This document shows, piece after piece, positions 25,862-39,031 of a stretch of 64,000 bases of DNA (its first letter is position 1; each line of letters begins with the position of its first letter). Made by a program: the position numbers and the translations under genes. The DNA comes from Pipra filicauda (taxonomy: Eukaryota; Chordata; Aves; Passeriformes; Pipridae), in assembly GCF_003945595.2 (NCBI RefSeq), contig NW_024104898.1, positions 2,480,001 to 2,544,000 of the forward strand, written 5' to 3'. The notes beneath the pieces were generated by a model. It worked only from the letters and a program-made list of their open reading frames with translations, was not told where the DNA came from and ran no database searches.

Positions 25862-26191
25862 CTGTCTCTGAGGAGATGTTCACCTCCACACTGAGGTCAG
25901 GAATGGGTGCTCCCTGGAAGGTAGCCACGCACAGGTAGGTACCATAGTCACTGAATCGCAGGTCAATAATCTCCAAGCTGCAGGTCACAGGTGGGAGCTC
26001 GGGGTCATTCCGGGTGATGAGCAACCGGTCTGAGAACCTGGCTGGTTTCCCATTCTTGTACCAGGAATAGACAACCTTCTCCTGGGGAACAGCATCTACA
26101 TGGCATGAGAGCTTCAAGTCCTGCCCTAACTGGATAGTCTCGCTCTCTTTGATCACATCAGGAGTGATTTGGAATGTGGCATTCTTCATGG
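25862..26191 (-). CDS. MDGA1: MDGA1 exon: Ig4, whole domain
   Basis: This 330-bp exon is phase 1 at both ends, with acceptor TTTATCTCAG and donor GTGAGCCT. After completing a Ser codon it gives 109 codons from MKNATFQITPDVIKESE to DLSVEVNISSET. The disulphide pair is in KLSCHVDAVP and GTYLCVATF, and the tryptophan is in YSWYKNGKP. Sequons NAT and NIS are present. A third cysteine lies in LPPVTCSLEIID, on the strand before the second canonical cysteine, where I recall serine in human MDGA1. It is separated from the Ig3 exon by only 387 bp. Confidence 0.95.
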
Positions 26192-26578
26192 CTGAGATAA
26201 ACAGAAGTGAAAAACTGGTTAGGGAGAGTAAAGTGTCTTGCATGGGACAGGAAAGCAGTTCTTTACTCCTCAGGAAGGCAAAATCTGCCCAAAGACCTCT
26301 CTCACTTACTTTCCCACAAAATGTCCCCAGGACCTCACATCTGGCAGTCTGGGATCATTCTCCATCTTGGGATAGTGGTACAGCCTGGGATGAGGCTGCA
26401 AGAAGTGCTTGTGCAGCTGTTGGTCTGGGAGCAGAGAAATTTGCACAGGCACTTCTCCAGAATACTAATTGCTGCTAAATATCACATTTGCCCTCAGCTA
26501 CACAAGAACAGCCAGGAGAAATGCAAATCTAGCCCCTCCACCCCGAAAACCCATGCTCTGAGAAAAACAGCAACTTAC
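26192..26578 (-). other. MDGA1: MDGA1 intron between Ig3 and Ig4 exons
   Basis: At 387 bp this is the only short intron in the visible gene; the others are 2.7 kb or more. Donor GTAAGT, acceptor CTCAG. No other feature is seen. Confidence 0.9.
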
Positions 26579-26848
26579 ACCGCACCAGCAGGTTCACTAT
26601 CTTCTTTGCCGGGTTCCCCACGTTGTTGATGGCCGTGCAATTATAATAGCCCGAGTCCTCCACGCGGATCCTCCAGATCGTGAGGTTGCCTCCTTGCACA
26701 AGGCTATTGGGAGGCATTGGGCCAGGAGAGTGAGACCAAACAACTTCTGGCTGTGGGTCACCGCCCATCAGAGAGCACTGCATAGTGATGTTGTCACCAG
26801 GGTTGACCACCAGCGTCTCATTGACAGACAGCTTCAGAGCAGGTGGGG
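26579..26848 (-). CDS. MDGA1: MDGA1 exon: Ig3, whole domain
   Basis: This 270-bp exon encodes one whole Ig domain, phase 1 at both ends. The acceptor is CATTTCCAG and the donor GTAAGTTG. It has 89 full codons from PPALKLSVNETLVVNPG to PAKKIVNLLVR. The disulphide pair is in TMQCSLMGG and SGYYNCTAINN, and the tryptophan is in EVVWSHS. It has four N-glycosylation sequons (NET, NIT, NLT, NCT), the densest set among the visible exons. Phase-1 borders on both sides make the exon a symmetrical module, as is usual for Ig domains. Confidence 0.95.
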
Positions 26849-29529
26849 CTGGAAATGTACAAAGAGGGATACTTCTGAGCTTGAAAAAGACCCATGCACT
26901 TGCCTGTACACAGCTTCATACTTTCTAGGATTTATTCTTGATGATGGCTGATTTGAGTAGGGAGAGCTGGAGGGACTAATGAACTCATTACAAATAAAAG
27001 GTGCTTGTGAATCTAAAGCATGATCCTTACCACGTCTTTCAGTTAGAACACTCTGCTCCCTTAGGGCTAAGAGACAGTGTAGGGAGGAACCACCCCAGTA
27101 TGGAGGTCATACCTAAACCACTCATCATTAGTGCTTAGGACTGGAGCACAAACTAGGTATGACATTTTATCAGTGTCCAGTGCAGGTTCTTTAGGGTTTA
27201 GGATGTAAGTCCCAATGACCTACATCTTTGCATGGGCAGGGGTGGCAAACAGACAAAATTTGGCAGTGGAAAACCCAAGGCTGAAAGCTTCTTGACTCCT
27301 GGTACAAACAGCTGCAGTTAGGCATAAGGGCAATGGAAAGCCATTGTAAACTTGATGGAGAGGTGGAGGAGAAAGGCTCAGAGAAGCCTGCTTGAAGAAA
27401 ACCACTGCTTGTGTTCAAGGACAGCTTGAACCACTCCTCCTGAACAGGGAGCTTTAGGGAAGGTCTATCACTAAAAAAAGATGGCAGCTTTCCTACAATA
27501 TGCCTCTCCATCTCTCACACCCAACCAGACATCTTTGAGAGGCAAAGCCTTTGACAAGCAGCTAGTCCCCGCAGCTCAGAGCCTGATATGGAGGGTTAGA
27601 ACCTGTTTGCACAGTAGTAGACCGTGAAGAGCAACTCTACACCCACTCTTAACCTTCTTCACTTCCTCAGGTGCCTAATACAGTTTTCTATACACTTGGG
27701 GGCTATCACAATCACAGGGATTCTCTTCTGTACAACTGAATGGAAACTCATTCAAAATGTCTAGACAACCTCTCCTTTGAATACCCTAGTACCTGATTTT
27801 CGATTTATTTTATTTCTGCACCCATCTCATTACAGCCCCCTCCAGGAACTGATCCAAAATGCCTCCCTTTGTATTCTCTATTTTATTCCATGAAGAGTCT
27901 TTCAAAGCCCCTGTCAACATCACCACTGGCTCCATCCAGACAGAGCTGAGAAAGTATCAGTCCCCAGCACAAAGGCAGGGAGCTGTTTTAAGTAACAGCC
28001 ATAATAATGCAAAATAAGATATTGTTCCATATTCATGAAGCCTGATTTAACAGCATCATTATTTCTGCCTCCTCTCTCCCTGGACCCTGTGTTAATGAGA
28101 TGTGTTGGATTTGTGTTGGATCCCTGAATTACAGCCCATACAAACAAGGCGAGGAGGATTGCTCTCTCTTCAGCACCAGTGCCATAATTTAGTAGTGCAA
28201 CTACTGCCGTGCTGGAATAATGCTTTAGTGCACTGAATATAACATCCTCCCTGGCCACAGTACATGCTATTTTTGCCAGAGGTGGCCAGTTGTGCCTAAG
28301 GAAGAAGATGGCTCCTCTGTCACCTGCACTGGTCATTTTGAGGCCAGTGGTTGGAGTCCTTGAATTTCGGGAGGCCACAACCTGCATTCAATAGACTTTG
28401 GTAGCTCTCTTCGTTGGAATCTTGTAAATAGCGTGCAAGAGTTAATGCATACTAAATGGCAAAGGAAGGATTTGTACATCCTCACCAAGGTGGTTTCATG
28501 AGATACTATGAAGCCCAGAAACTCAATAGCTCAAGTCATTGTGGTCGGGTAGGACACATTCTTGTCACTGAGTGTAGCTGACACCAAATAGCTCTTTCTG
28601 CCTTCTGACATTGAGCTAGTCTCAGATTCACAGGGCATGGACAAACTGACAGATGCAGCATCCATCCCTGTCAGAGACAGAAAAAGGTTGAGACCAGCCT
28701 CTATCCAGAGAGAAAGTGTCAGAGTTAGGAAGCACAAACCAGAGGTCCTGCATGCTCTGGTTAAGATTGCAGCATTTGATGTGCACATATCTGACCCATA
28801 CTCATCTTGCCCAGCTATGGGCAAAGCAACATAGAAAAAACATGACATGCTGGTGGAAGCACTGCATCAGGACAGGTTGTGCTTACATGCAAGAAGGAGG
28901 TAAGGAAACTGCAAATCTGCTGCCTGCACAGCTCCAGGCAGCAAGCTCCCATGACATACTGCAAAATGGAGCCCTGGCTGTGGCAGCCTGTGTGGATCCC
29001 CACTCCCCACTCCCACTCCTGTCAGCAGACAGAGGTTAACAGACTGCAGACATTGTTATGCAGGAGATGAATCTCATTTATTTGTAACCTGTGGCAATTC
29101 TTTTTGTTCTTGGCTCAGAAAACCTGCTGGCGGAGTCTGCGGAGCAGCGAGGGGACCATTAAAAACAAAGAATTGCTTTCAATTCCCTTTGAAGTCCAAT
29201 TTGCTGCAGTAAAACTGCAGGAGAATTAACCAACTGGCCCGCTTAATTTTGCAAAAATTGAGGAAGGGGAAAACATCAGGCTGACCCTGCTGGAGCAGGT
29301 GATGGCAGCCCGGTGCTGAGCTGGTCCTGTGGCCCTGCGGCCCTGCAGACTCAACCTGCTGCTTGGAGCCATGCAACAGCAACAGAACAGAGGAAGATCC
29401 GAGAAATCTCCTTCCCATTAAGATTGCAGACAAAGAACCCAACCCCTGCTGCAAGGGCCAAGCTGCTCACATGGAGCCTGGGAGAAGCACATCTCCTTAC
29501 TGGAGACTATGATCTGCCCAAAGGCCACT

Positions 29530-29569
29530 GAGGAGTCAGCTGAGGAACTGAGGAGCCAGCTGAGGAAAA
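29530..29569. repeat. 20-bp direct duplication
   Basis: Two adjacent 20-bp units, GAGGAGTCAGCTGAGGAACT and GAGGAGCCAGCTGAGGAAAA, differ at three positions. This is a simple local duplication inside an intron. Confidence 0.8.
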
Positions 29570-30849
29570 GCAAATGAACTGAGAAGATTCCCTTGGCGTG
29601 ACATGATCTGACCCACCAATTCCCCTCAAGGTCTGTAGTGCTCGGGACTATAAATATTTAAGAGATGGATTTCCAACCATCTGAGCGCCTTCTCAGTTGC
29701 AAAGGCAAAAGCATCCTGAGTGAAGATGCTCAGGATTCTGGGCACAGCCAAGGCTAGAGAAGCTGTGAAAGCACAAGTGCAAGAGGGACAGAAAAGACCT
29801 AGGTAAAAAAGGAGAGAACTAAAGAATTTCCTTTAAATATTTCCCCATCTATGCACAATACTACCTACAGGGCAAGTAACCCAGATAATATTTCGAATTA
29901 AATATACTTGTGGTATTTAACGCAAATCCTGCTCACACCGCAATGCCAGCTTCATTTTCACTGCCAACTTCTAATACAATTTGCTACGAACACATTTTCC
30001 ACGGCCCCTTTGAGCTTGTAGTGCCAGGCTCCACTGTAACTATGTATAAATATGCATCTATAATTAAGCAACAGGAAAACAAATACTAGATATACGTACT
30101 ACATGGTCCAGGTTCAGAGCTTAGGTAAGTACTTAAGAACTTGGTGTAAATTCAGACGTATCACTGACTTCTGATTGGGGCTACAACCTGAAAATACATT
30201 TTCCCCATTCACTTAGTAAAGGGGCTGGATTGAAATGAAGGGTAGTTTCCCTGTGCTTAGGATGGCAGGGGAGTGGACATGAAGAGAAATTTGATTTTCT
30301 GACTCTTCAAAGGTAAAGACACACAGGAAAGAAGAGCTGTATAAGATCCCTTTCTTCATCATGAGCAGAAGATAAGTTTTTAAAGAGAATATTTCAACAT
30401 TTGCTACAGTCTCATCCTGAGAGAAATTCAGGTAATAGGGTGAGTTGCTCAAGACATATTCAGAGATCTTACTACACAGAGAATATTTTTTTTCTGACAT
30501 TAGCTATAATTCACTTTCTTAAGCTCATTATTTTTCTTCTTCCTACCTAAAATGAGACAACTATTGTTCAACACCTTGGGCTCAAGTTAGATCAATAAAC
30601 ACAATTTAAACAGTATCAACAGTATCCTGTCAACAGTTAGCAACATCAAAAAAAGTTCTGTTTCCGCTGCACAAAGATGACACAAGGGATGCAAACTGCT
30701 TTGTGTTACATTAGAGAGGTGAATAATTCAAACCACTACAATGCCTTTCTCTCTGATCATGGAATACTCCAGGGCTGGAAGCGATTTCCTGACATTTACT
30801 TACTATTTGAAAATATTCAATACATGTGGGGACTTTGCAGGTGGGGATT

Positions 30850-30875
30850 TTGTGTGTGTGTGTGTTTTTTTTTTT
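30850..30875. repeat. TG microsatellite followed by poly-T
   Basis: About eight TG units run straight into a poly-T run. It may be length-variable between individuals. Confidence 0.85.
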
Positions 30876-31533
30876 TCTGTTTTTTAATGGACAGGCTGCA
30901 ATCAGGTCCTTGCCAGTATTTGATACGTGATGCTCAATCAGTTACTGCAGGTCAAGCAAGAGGCACCAAACTGAATCTGTTGAAAATTGGAAGTGCCCTT
31001 AAGTATTGCCAACATGAATACAAGTGTAAAATCTCTTTATTGAGAAGGCACCGGAAAGGTATGCTCTCTATAAACACCAGTACCAGTGGAGCCTGTTAGC
31101 TGGGATGTGCTGAGAGCACAGCCTGGCAAACCAGGCCAGAGTCACACATGGATGAATTATTTGTAAGAACTGCAGCACTGCCCAGCTCTAGATGTATTGA
31201 ATCTATTTTTAAAGTGACTCAGAATTATAAATAAATAAAACAGTGTCTGAGTTAAAAACTACATAGTGCCTCAACACCTACATGTAGTCTTCCTTTAATG
31301 ATCTCATGGCAGGCCTGGCCAAGGCACCAGATATATGCAGTGCTACAAGAAATTAGAGCATCCCTGGCCACAAGACTTCCATGCGAAGGCTCTGTAATCC
31401 TAGCAGCCATGTACATGAGGGTGACGTGCTGCACACCCTGGCCAGGGTTCTGTGTTACCCTTCTGGAGGAGTAATGGTTGTTAAGCAGGCGAGGGGTCAG
31501 AGGGTTGCAGGGACCCTTTGCGTCCCCTCTTAC

Positions 31534-31666
31534 CTGTGGTGTTTGTGAGCTGGAAGGTGATGGATTTGTCAGGGATGCTGCAGACATTGCGGACAGACAC
31601 CTGGCATGTGTAGCTGGCATAATCCTGAGGTCGTAGGTTTTTCAGCTTCAGGACTTTGGTTTCACC
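31534..31666 (-). CDS. MDGA1: MDGA1 exon: second half of Ig2
   Basis: This 133-bp exon has acceptor AAATCCCAG and donor GTAAGAGGGG. It gives 44 codons from GETKVLKLKNLRPQDY to TNTT plus one base of the next codon, which completes to Ala. It carries the second Ig2 cysteine in the YTCQVSV motif, another cysteine in RNVCSIP and a sequon (NTT) at its end. The frame contains no methionine, so a search for ATG-started frames misses it. It was found by recognising the LRPQDYASYTCQV motif and checking that both splice phases fit. Confidence 0.94.
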
Positions 31667-34473
31667 CTGGGATTTGGGAAAAAATAGGGGGGAAAAAAGA
31701 CACAGGTGTACAAAGCACAGATCCTCACTGCAAGTCCATAACCTGTCCCAAGGTTTACAGATTACCAGCAGGTCCCATCAAACCCTCAGGGAACTGAGCA
31801 TATTCCAAGCCCCTCCAGCTCTATATAAAGGAGACACAAAATGTTTGCAGTGGTAATTTCACCTCAGGGATTTCTCAAAACACCCAGCAACTGACTGACA
31901 TTTGATCTGAAGGCACTGCCAAACAGGTCTGGGCATAATTTCTCATCAACTGCTGCCAGAATCATCTTGCAGAACATGACAAACCTTAAACATCCCAGAA
32001 CAGATCCTGGGATCTCACTCTGAGATGTCAGTAGGAACCCAAGGAAAGTCACTGGGGACCCAACATTGCCAAACCAAAGTAAATTAGAGCAGATTGAGGC
32101 ATTAATGCTGGCCTAAATATGACAAGTTCAACAGTTACACTGTAGAAATTTACACTATAGAGGGAAAGAAGATAATTCAGAGAAATACTCAAAAAACTCC
32201 TAAAACTTTCTGATCCTTCTTCTCCAGATTCTAATCTCATTTATGTGGATATAAATCCAGAGTGGCTGCACGGACTTCGATAGCCTTTTCTCATAGTAAG
32301 GTAGCAAACAAAAAAAATCACTGCCTGGCACTCCATTAGTTACTGGCTTGTTATAGAAACAGAATCAAGTTGTTAAATTAATGATAGATGTGTTCTGTAG
32401 ATATTTATTTACAGAATGCAGAAAGCTCTGAGGTGCATCCTATGGTTTGCACACCACGCAACTCATATGCCTTCCCCCAGCAACTTGTCGCTATTTTCTC
32501 CTTGTGTTTGTCTAAATCCCTTTTGGAGAAACCATTCCATAACTGCCTGCAAATGTGAGAAGGTGTCAGCATGACAAATCCTCCTAAGGACAACCTTGGG
32601 GGACTGGACAATGAGCTCAGGCATGCTAATATGCAGAGAACAAGGACATGAACTGAATAAATTAGAACAATAAATACCTGGGACACCAATAACCCTGTGA
32701 GAGTCCTGTCCCTTGAGGATTGTTGCTGTGGCACACAAATGATGGCATTTACACTGTGCATGTCATCTACTTACTTACAGGGTCATATGTATCCTGTTTA
32801 TTGATTAGTAAATGTTGGGTAAATGTATATAAAGTCTTCAACTCCTTTCTAATGTAAAAGTCTATTCAAACCTGACACTGGTACAGGTTCATCTCTAAGA
32901 CAATATTGCAAACCTCAGTGAAGGGTGCTTTGTTAAACATAGTGCATTTGAGCTCCAGCAAGATTTTCCCCTCCCAACAGTGTTGCAGAGGTGTGTTTTT
33001 ATTAACTTCAACTCTTACCAACCCAGGCTTACCAACTTACAGGCTTATACTGGTGCTAAGGAGAAGACCTTAAGGGCATGCCTCTATGAGCACAGAAGTC
33101 CTAACACCCTCTCTTAGAGCTGGGAATGACCCATCGTGTTGGGAACATTGCCTGAGAGGAGCTGCAGGATGATGGGTCCTTTACACATTAATGCTGCAAC
33201 ATGGTGAATTTCTACCAGATGCCTTATTTAGCTGAAGAAAATATCCCAAGACATCCTCTCATTAAGCAATGTCTCCCGTTAATTACACTGAGCTTAGTGA
33301 AAGCTGGAGAGCCCATGGTGGCTTCCTCTAAGGCCAGGGATGTCCTACTTGGGAGCCACATAGTGCACAGACAAAGCTGTCTTCAGGGCCAAACAGCAGT
33401 GCTGACTTACAGTGTTTCTGCAAATCTGCTGCTAACCTGCAGCTCTCTCCTCCCTCCTCATCCCCCTGAATGTTTCCATTTGGCTACCCATTTCCATGAC
33501 CTACAGAGATGGCGTGTTTCAATAAAATATGAACACGACTACATTAACTTAAAGGTTGCCTGGGGCATTGCTCAGAAATCAAACTTGGGCAGAATGCGCT
33601 CAGGGCCCGGCTTTGGGAGTGCAGGAAGGTGCTTGGGATGAAACAGGTGCCCTGGGGAGCTGCCCTCCCAGTCCTCCCTTCCAGCCCTCCCTTCTCACCC
33701 ATCACTGCCTTGTGCTGCCTAGCAGACTTGCTGGAAATACTGGGGCTGATTAGCATCTGAAGGACATTCAGAACCGGAGCTCAGCTTAGGATAACATGCC
33801 CAGAGTGCCTTGGCAAGAGAAAAAATCCCTTTGGTCTCCCACTGCATTGGGAGGCTAACTACTGTGAAGGAAGTGGTATTCATGGGGGGAACATGGTTGT
33901 GCAGGGCAAGTCCAGCACAGGCAAGCAGGACAAGCAGAAAGGATGTGGACTCTTTGTCATTGGACAACAGTCAGGAAATGCCCAGGCATCTCTGCTCCCC
34001 ATAACACGTGGTCATTAGGAAAAGCCCATGGATCCCACAGCAATGCCTGCCATTCACTCACACTGCTAAACAGGAAGCACTTCTCCTTGCATGTGGGGCT
34101 TGGGCATTCAATTACAAAAAAAAAAAAAATTAGCAATGGGAGATAAAAGAAACCTGATCTTGGAATTTTTGCTTGGATTTTAGTCTCAGCCATCTAACAG
34201 CCACATAAACTCATTAGGGGAGCTGTGACCTGCTCTCAGGGACAGTGACAAAAAGGGGAGGGTGATTCTAGGCTGTCACACAGCCCCCTGCTCTTCCTGT
34301 ACCCTGGGAACCTACATGCAGGAGGCTCTACCAGCCTTTCTGGAGACAGTGCTCCTTGCAGTGCTCCACACTCTCCTCAACATCATAATCCATACAGGGA
34401 AAGACAATCTACTACAGTGTCCTGCATCAGCAAGACACTCAACATAAGTCGGCAGAGATTTGCTTTTTTTCAC
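31667..34473 (-). other. MDGA1: MDGA1 intron inside Ig2
   Basis: This is a 2807-bp phase-0 intron with donor GTGAAA and acceptor AAATCCCAG. It contains a poly-A run near 34118-34130. I see no exon or recognisable mobile element; the open frames at 33201-33641 and elsewhere have no family features. Confidence 0.85.
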
Positions 34474-34670
34474 CTGTGTGTAGAGGGGTTCATAGATGTC
34501 CACGCCATTGTCCTGACTGTGAGAAAGTGTCTCAGCTCCCCGTTTCCAGATGAAGCGAGCTGGTGGGTTGGAGTTGACAGTGCAGCGGAGGAAGACAGTC
34601 TTCTCTTGGTAGAAGCTGCCACGTACATCACTGATGGTCTGGTGAACGGTGAGAACAGGTTCATCTAGAT
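34474..34670 (-). CDS. MDGA1: MDGA1 exon: first half of Ig2
   Basis: This 197-bp exon has acceptor CTTTCCTTCCAG and donor GTGAAA, a weaker site than its neighbours. The first two bases AT complete the Tyr codon begun in the previous exon, followed by 65 codons from LDEPVLTVHQ to DIYEPLYTQ. It carries the first Ig2 cysteine (FLRCTVNSNPP) and the conserved tryptophan (RFIWKRG). The intron that follows is in phase 0, so Ig2 is split in the same manner as Ig1. This repeated gene layout is expected in the MDGA family and supports the assignment. Confidence 0.95.
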
Positions 34671-37600
34671 CTGGAAGGAAAGTAGGGATGGTCGCAGCAG
34701 CAGTTAGCAAAGCTTGGTCTGCATGTACAGCCTGCAGAGCAAATGATGCTCCAGGCACCACAGAGGAGAGGGGAAGGTCCCACACATTTGGCTGATGACA
34801 ACTGCTGATTTAAGAACTGATTTGAGGGCAGGTAATACAACCAATATCTAAAGGGAACAGACAGGAGAAGCCAAAATTGTCCCGCTCACCACACAACCTT
34901 CAGAGAATAGAAAGCAGTCTCTGGTTTGCAGATCCCCATGCAGTCCTCAAGCCACCTGCCTGCCACATGCCTCTCAGAGCAGTGGGCTGCCTCACCTTCC
35001 ATGATGGCACACCCTCACTCCCTCCCTCAAAATCACCACTCTCTACTTCAGTGAGAGGTCAGAGGGATCCCGGAAAACTCTACTCCATCATCATTTCTCT
35101 ACTTTTCAACTCCCAGATCCCTCCTGGAATCACGGGACTAAGTCCACGGCTGTGAGATGTCCGTACAAAGGACAAAACAAACCTTCAAGTAAAGGAGTGA
35201 GAGTGGAAATCAGGATAAGATTGAGGAACTGAGATGGAGAATCATGTAGACAGGAGCAAGCTTTGTGGGGAGTCATGGGAATATGAGATTCAAAACACTG
35301 TAATAGGAATGTATAATTTCTCTCCCTATTAAATATCCTCTGTATTTTCTTCAAAGTCTGTACTGACTACCCTTCTTCAGCAAATTCTACTCGTTTCAAC
35401 TCCATTCCCCATCCCTAAACTGATTGGATTCTTTTGTTTTCTTCCTTTACAGAAGACACTCCTTACAATTCCCTCACCATACCTCTACTGGACCTGCAGC
35501 CATCATGACGGAATCAATGGTTATCAGTGACTTCACTTGCAAGGACTCAAGCAACAGCTCCACAGGGAGAGTATTTTCTCCATCCATGCAGAGCACGCTG
35601 CTCCCCTAGAGTTGCCCACCTGTGAAAAAGGGATCATTTTCTTGGAAGTTGCACCAGGTATCAATGTTTGAACATCAAGGTAGCATGGGGGAAACCTCAG
35701 AGGAGGTGGATCTTTCTCCTCCCAGAACCACTTTGAGACTGACTGAGGTTAAACGTTAAGATCCCACTTGACAAGAATTGAGTCTCTAAAACTGAAATCT
35801 GTCCCTGTGCCCTCATGTATGTCTTTTAAGGCATCTTTTGAGCTCAGTTGAAGTGATTCCACATTTTCAAGAGCCTTATGACCCCATCTTCAGCTTTGAG
35901 GAAACTGAGGTATGTCTCTGGTGCTGCCAGCAAGTCTCTGCTTGTGTTAACATGTTAACATGCTCATCGCCTCCTGCCTTCCTATGCCACCTAATTTTCA
36001 TTCCATTTTATTTTACAGATTTGCAAGTTTGGAGATCTGACTTCTAGAAAGGAAGAGGGAAGCAAGGATGAGTTTCTGTTAACAAGTCATCCAAACAACG
36101 TATGTTCTCTGCTGAATCACAAGTGTCAACTTGTGCATTTGCATATTTTAATGAGCTGCATGCTTGGCAGACAGCAATTGTAATGGGACCTGAAATTTGT
36201 CTGCTTGACCATAGCTCAGAGATACAAGTAGAGCCATTAATGGAACAATGACAAGACCCAAAAAAATATCTCAGGGGACAAAAACCAAACCAAAACAAAA
36301 AACCCAACCAAAAAAACACTCAAGGCTGAAGAAAAACATACACAAGTGGGAAAAAAAAGGCTCCTCTCCATACAGTGCTGTCTTCACGTGGCCATAGGGT
36401 GACTGAACTTCACATCAAATTCTTTTGGACCAGGACCCTGGGAACAGATTTTCCTCTTTTCCTTCTTCTTTGTCTTTAATCATCCTTTATTTGTTCAAAC
36501 AAATAAAGTCACATGAGTGACTCTGTAGCAACCATCCTTCTAAGAATCCATTTCTCAGCAGAAAGTATGGTGAATCATTTCCCTTTCTAACCAAAGAAGA
36601 TGCTTGCTGTTCAGGTCTCTTGGCTTCCAGCTACTCCCCACACAGAAAACAACATTTTTCTTTTGGTTGCTAAAGCTTTCTTCCCTCGAATCTTCCAGCC
36701 TTCTTTTGTAGCAGTCAGCTCTAGGTCTAGCCCTCCTGAGAAAAGCTAAAATAAAGCCTACAATGTCCTTGATCTACAGGTAACACCACTGATGTCAGTG
36801 AGCTGCACAAATGATAAATTTGGCCTAAGGCTGCTCATGGAGATGACCACATGGGATGTTTCATGCACAGTAAGAGCTTGTAAACATTCATTCTTTCTTT
36901 TCCTTTACTTTCTCTCTCTCCCACATGGAAATACTCTGAACAGCAGCTGCCTCTCTGCCAGTATCAAATCAATACGTTAAAGCCTCACTGATGCTCATTT
37001 GAGGCAAAGGAATATCATGCTACAGGGTTTAGAGTTTCCAGTTTAATATCCTCTTGGCACCAACAATGCTCTCTGTACAACCTTGCTGTCTAATACTAAA
37101 AGTATGACTGAGGACGAGCAGTAGCTGTCGAGGACACCAAGGTACACATGAGGGTGTGTACACATGACCTCTAACTACAAAATGGGATGTAGGGAAAGAA
37201 GGGGTTTGTTTTTAAACTCTTGTTCATTCAGCTGAAGGTTGCCTGGGTGAGCATTCAACAAAAACAGTGACTTTTCCTATATGTTCCCTTTACCTACTGC
37301 AAATACCAGCAGAAAATAGTCTCTCCTTCCTAAAAACCAAGTGAGCAGAACAGAGGTGCAGTACCAAGTCCATCTGCAGAGTAGATGTTAGTATGAGAAA
37401 GCCCTTGGCCACCCCATTAGCCCCATAGTTCTACAGGTCAGAGCTGCATGAGGGACCATGGGACACTACATCACTCTAGCTCCATCCTGCACTGTGGGAG
37501 TGCCCTCAGGGCATAAAGAGATTCATGGCGCAGTCCTGTTCTAGAGACACAGGCCCTGACAAAGTGTCACACTGAGGTTTAAGAAAAGCAAGTCCCCTTT

Positions 37601-39031
37601 GAAATGAAGAGTTATTGTATGTATGCTTCCACCCACATAGGAGAGGAAAGAGGCAGAGAAGCCAAGCAGATCTAGGGCAAGTGTCAGAACTCCCCTAGAC
37701 AAAGCGATGCAATGCCAGTGAAAAAATACCCATCTTACACACAGTGGCTGCTGCTGAAGCAATCTATTTCCCCAGCCTAGGTAGGATGCTGCCCACACAC
37801 CAATAAAGGGTAGGGCAAGGAAGGAACAGAGATGGGAACTTCTCCCAGCCATACAATATTACTGTGGATCATAAGCCTGCCAAAAGCTAAGGATGCTCAT
37901 GTCTATGGCACAGTTTGTGAGAGTCACATCACAGTAGGGCTGGACAGCAGGACTAAGAGGAAGCATTCAGGTAGCAGTTGCTGTCAGCAAAAATATCTGC
38001 AAAAGTATCTCCAGATTTGGAGTTTTGAAGCCTGGAGGTTGCTCCACTGACAGATAACCACAGAGCACATCAGCACAGAAGACTGTGTTGCTGATGAGTG
38101 TGGGAACAGGTCATGACAGGTTCTGGGACAGTTTCAGCTGCTTTATCGTATTTCACAACTTTTTAGCATCACCTCTTGCTGGCTAGGCCTCCTCAGAAGA
38201 TATGAGTGAGGAGAGAGATTTGGTATTATTTGGGCTGGAGAAAATTGGAATAGTGGATAGCTAAGGACAATGAGCAGAATGGCAATTTTCTGCAAGAGAG
38301 CAAATATGTTCAAAAATTGCTTAGACATTAAATCTTGGATTCCTCCCATATGGGTGTTATGGCATAAGTTTAATTTCCCTCCCTTTTGTCCACATCAGCC
38401 CAAGAATAGACATTAATCCTGAGAATAAACATTAAGAGAAAACTTCAAAACTTGGAGCCCAAGTGGAAAACCACTAACAGTATCCTCAGGACACAAGAAG
38501 GATGGGCACTGTGACCAGCCAGAGAAATGCTGAGTCACCTTTACATTCACCCTTTCACAGCTCAGTCTCCTCAGCTGCATCCCATAGTCTTCTACACTGT
38601 TTCCATCATGCCACAGAGCTGGCAATGCTGGGAGCAGGGCACTGATTTCAGAAGCTCTCCCAGCATCGGGGGCACTACCAACTTCAAGAAGCATTGGTTT
38701 GCTTCAAGCACTACCAGCTTCAAAATGAAGATAAAGAAAGCAGAAGCTACCTACAATGTTAAATCCCAGACAAGTGCTAGGGAATCCTGTCAGTGACAGA
38801 CATCATGGCACCTAGATAAGAATGACTCACAAGGACAGAGAGAGCTCTATTTTTCATGGATTGGTCTAATCTCTTAGGGAAAATGGACCCTGAGGACACC
38901 ATGCCAGTCCCTTTGCTCCTGAATCAGGCGCACATGGTCCTAGGGCAATGCAGCTCCCCGCTGGCCCCGCAGCGAGGCAGAGACATGCAGTAGAACTGTG
39001 GGAAGGTCTGGGTTGCCGCTAAACGACTTAC
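34671..39031 (-). other. MDGA1: MDGA1 intron between Ig1 and Ig2 exons
   Basis: This is a 4361-bp phase-1 intron with donor GTAAGTCG and acceptor TTCCTTCCAG. It contains an A/C-rich tract at 36278-36330. The segment at 36783-36830, with ACTGATGTCAGTGAGCTGCAC, faintly resembles an ancient amniote repeat. Nothing else was recognised. Confidence 0.85.
36278..36330. repeat. A/C-rich low-complexity tract
   Basis: A run of ACCAAA- and AACCC-type units, similar in kind to the tracts at 9308-9362 and 10669-10715. Confidence 0.6.

Larger units (their letters stand above)
26849..31533 (-). other. MDGA1: MDGA1 intron between Ig2 and Ig3 exons
   Basis: This 4685-bp intron, donor GTAAGA and acceptor CATTTCCAG, holds a 20-bp direct duplication at 29530-29569 and a TG/T tract at 30850-30875. 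Two stretches, about 28060-28390 and 29050-29250, are low in repeats and have an even mixed composition that may point to conserved non-coding sequence. The segment at 30140-30200 contains GTGTAAATTCAGA and CACTGACTTCTGATTGG, which vaguely recalls an ancient amniote repeat. No coding exon was recognised. Confidence 0.8.

Noticed and set aside
33201..33641. Plus-strand open frame of 146 codons
   Set aside because: Intronic, with no recognisable motif. The methionine start has no supporting promoter context.
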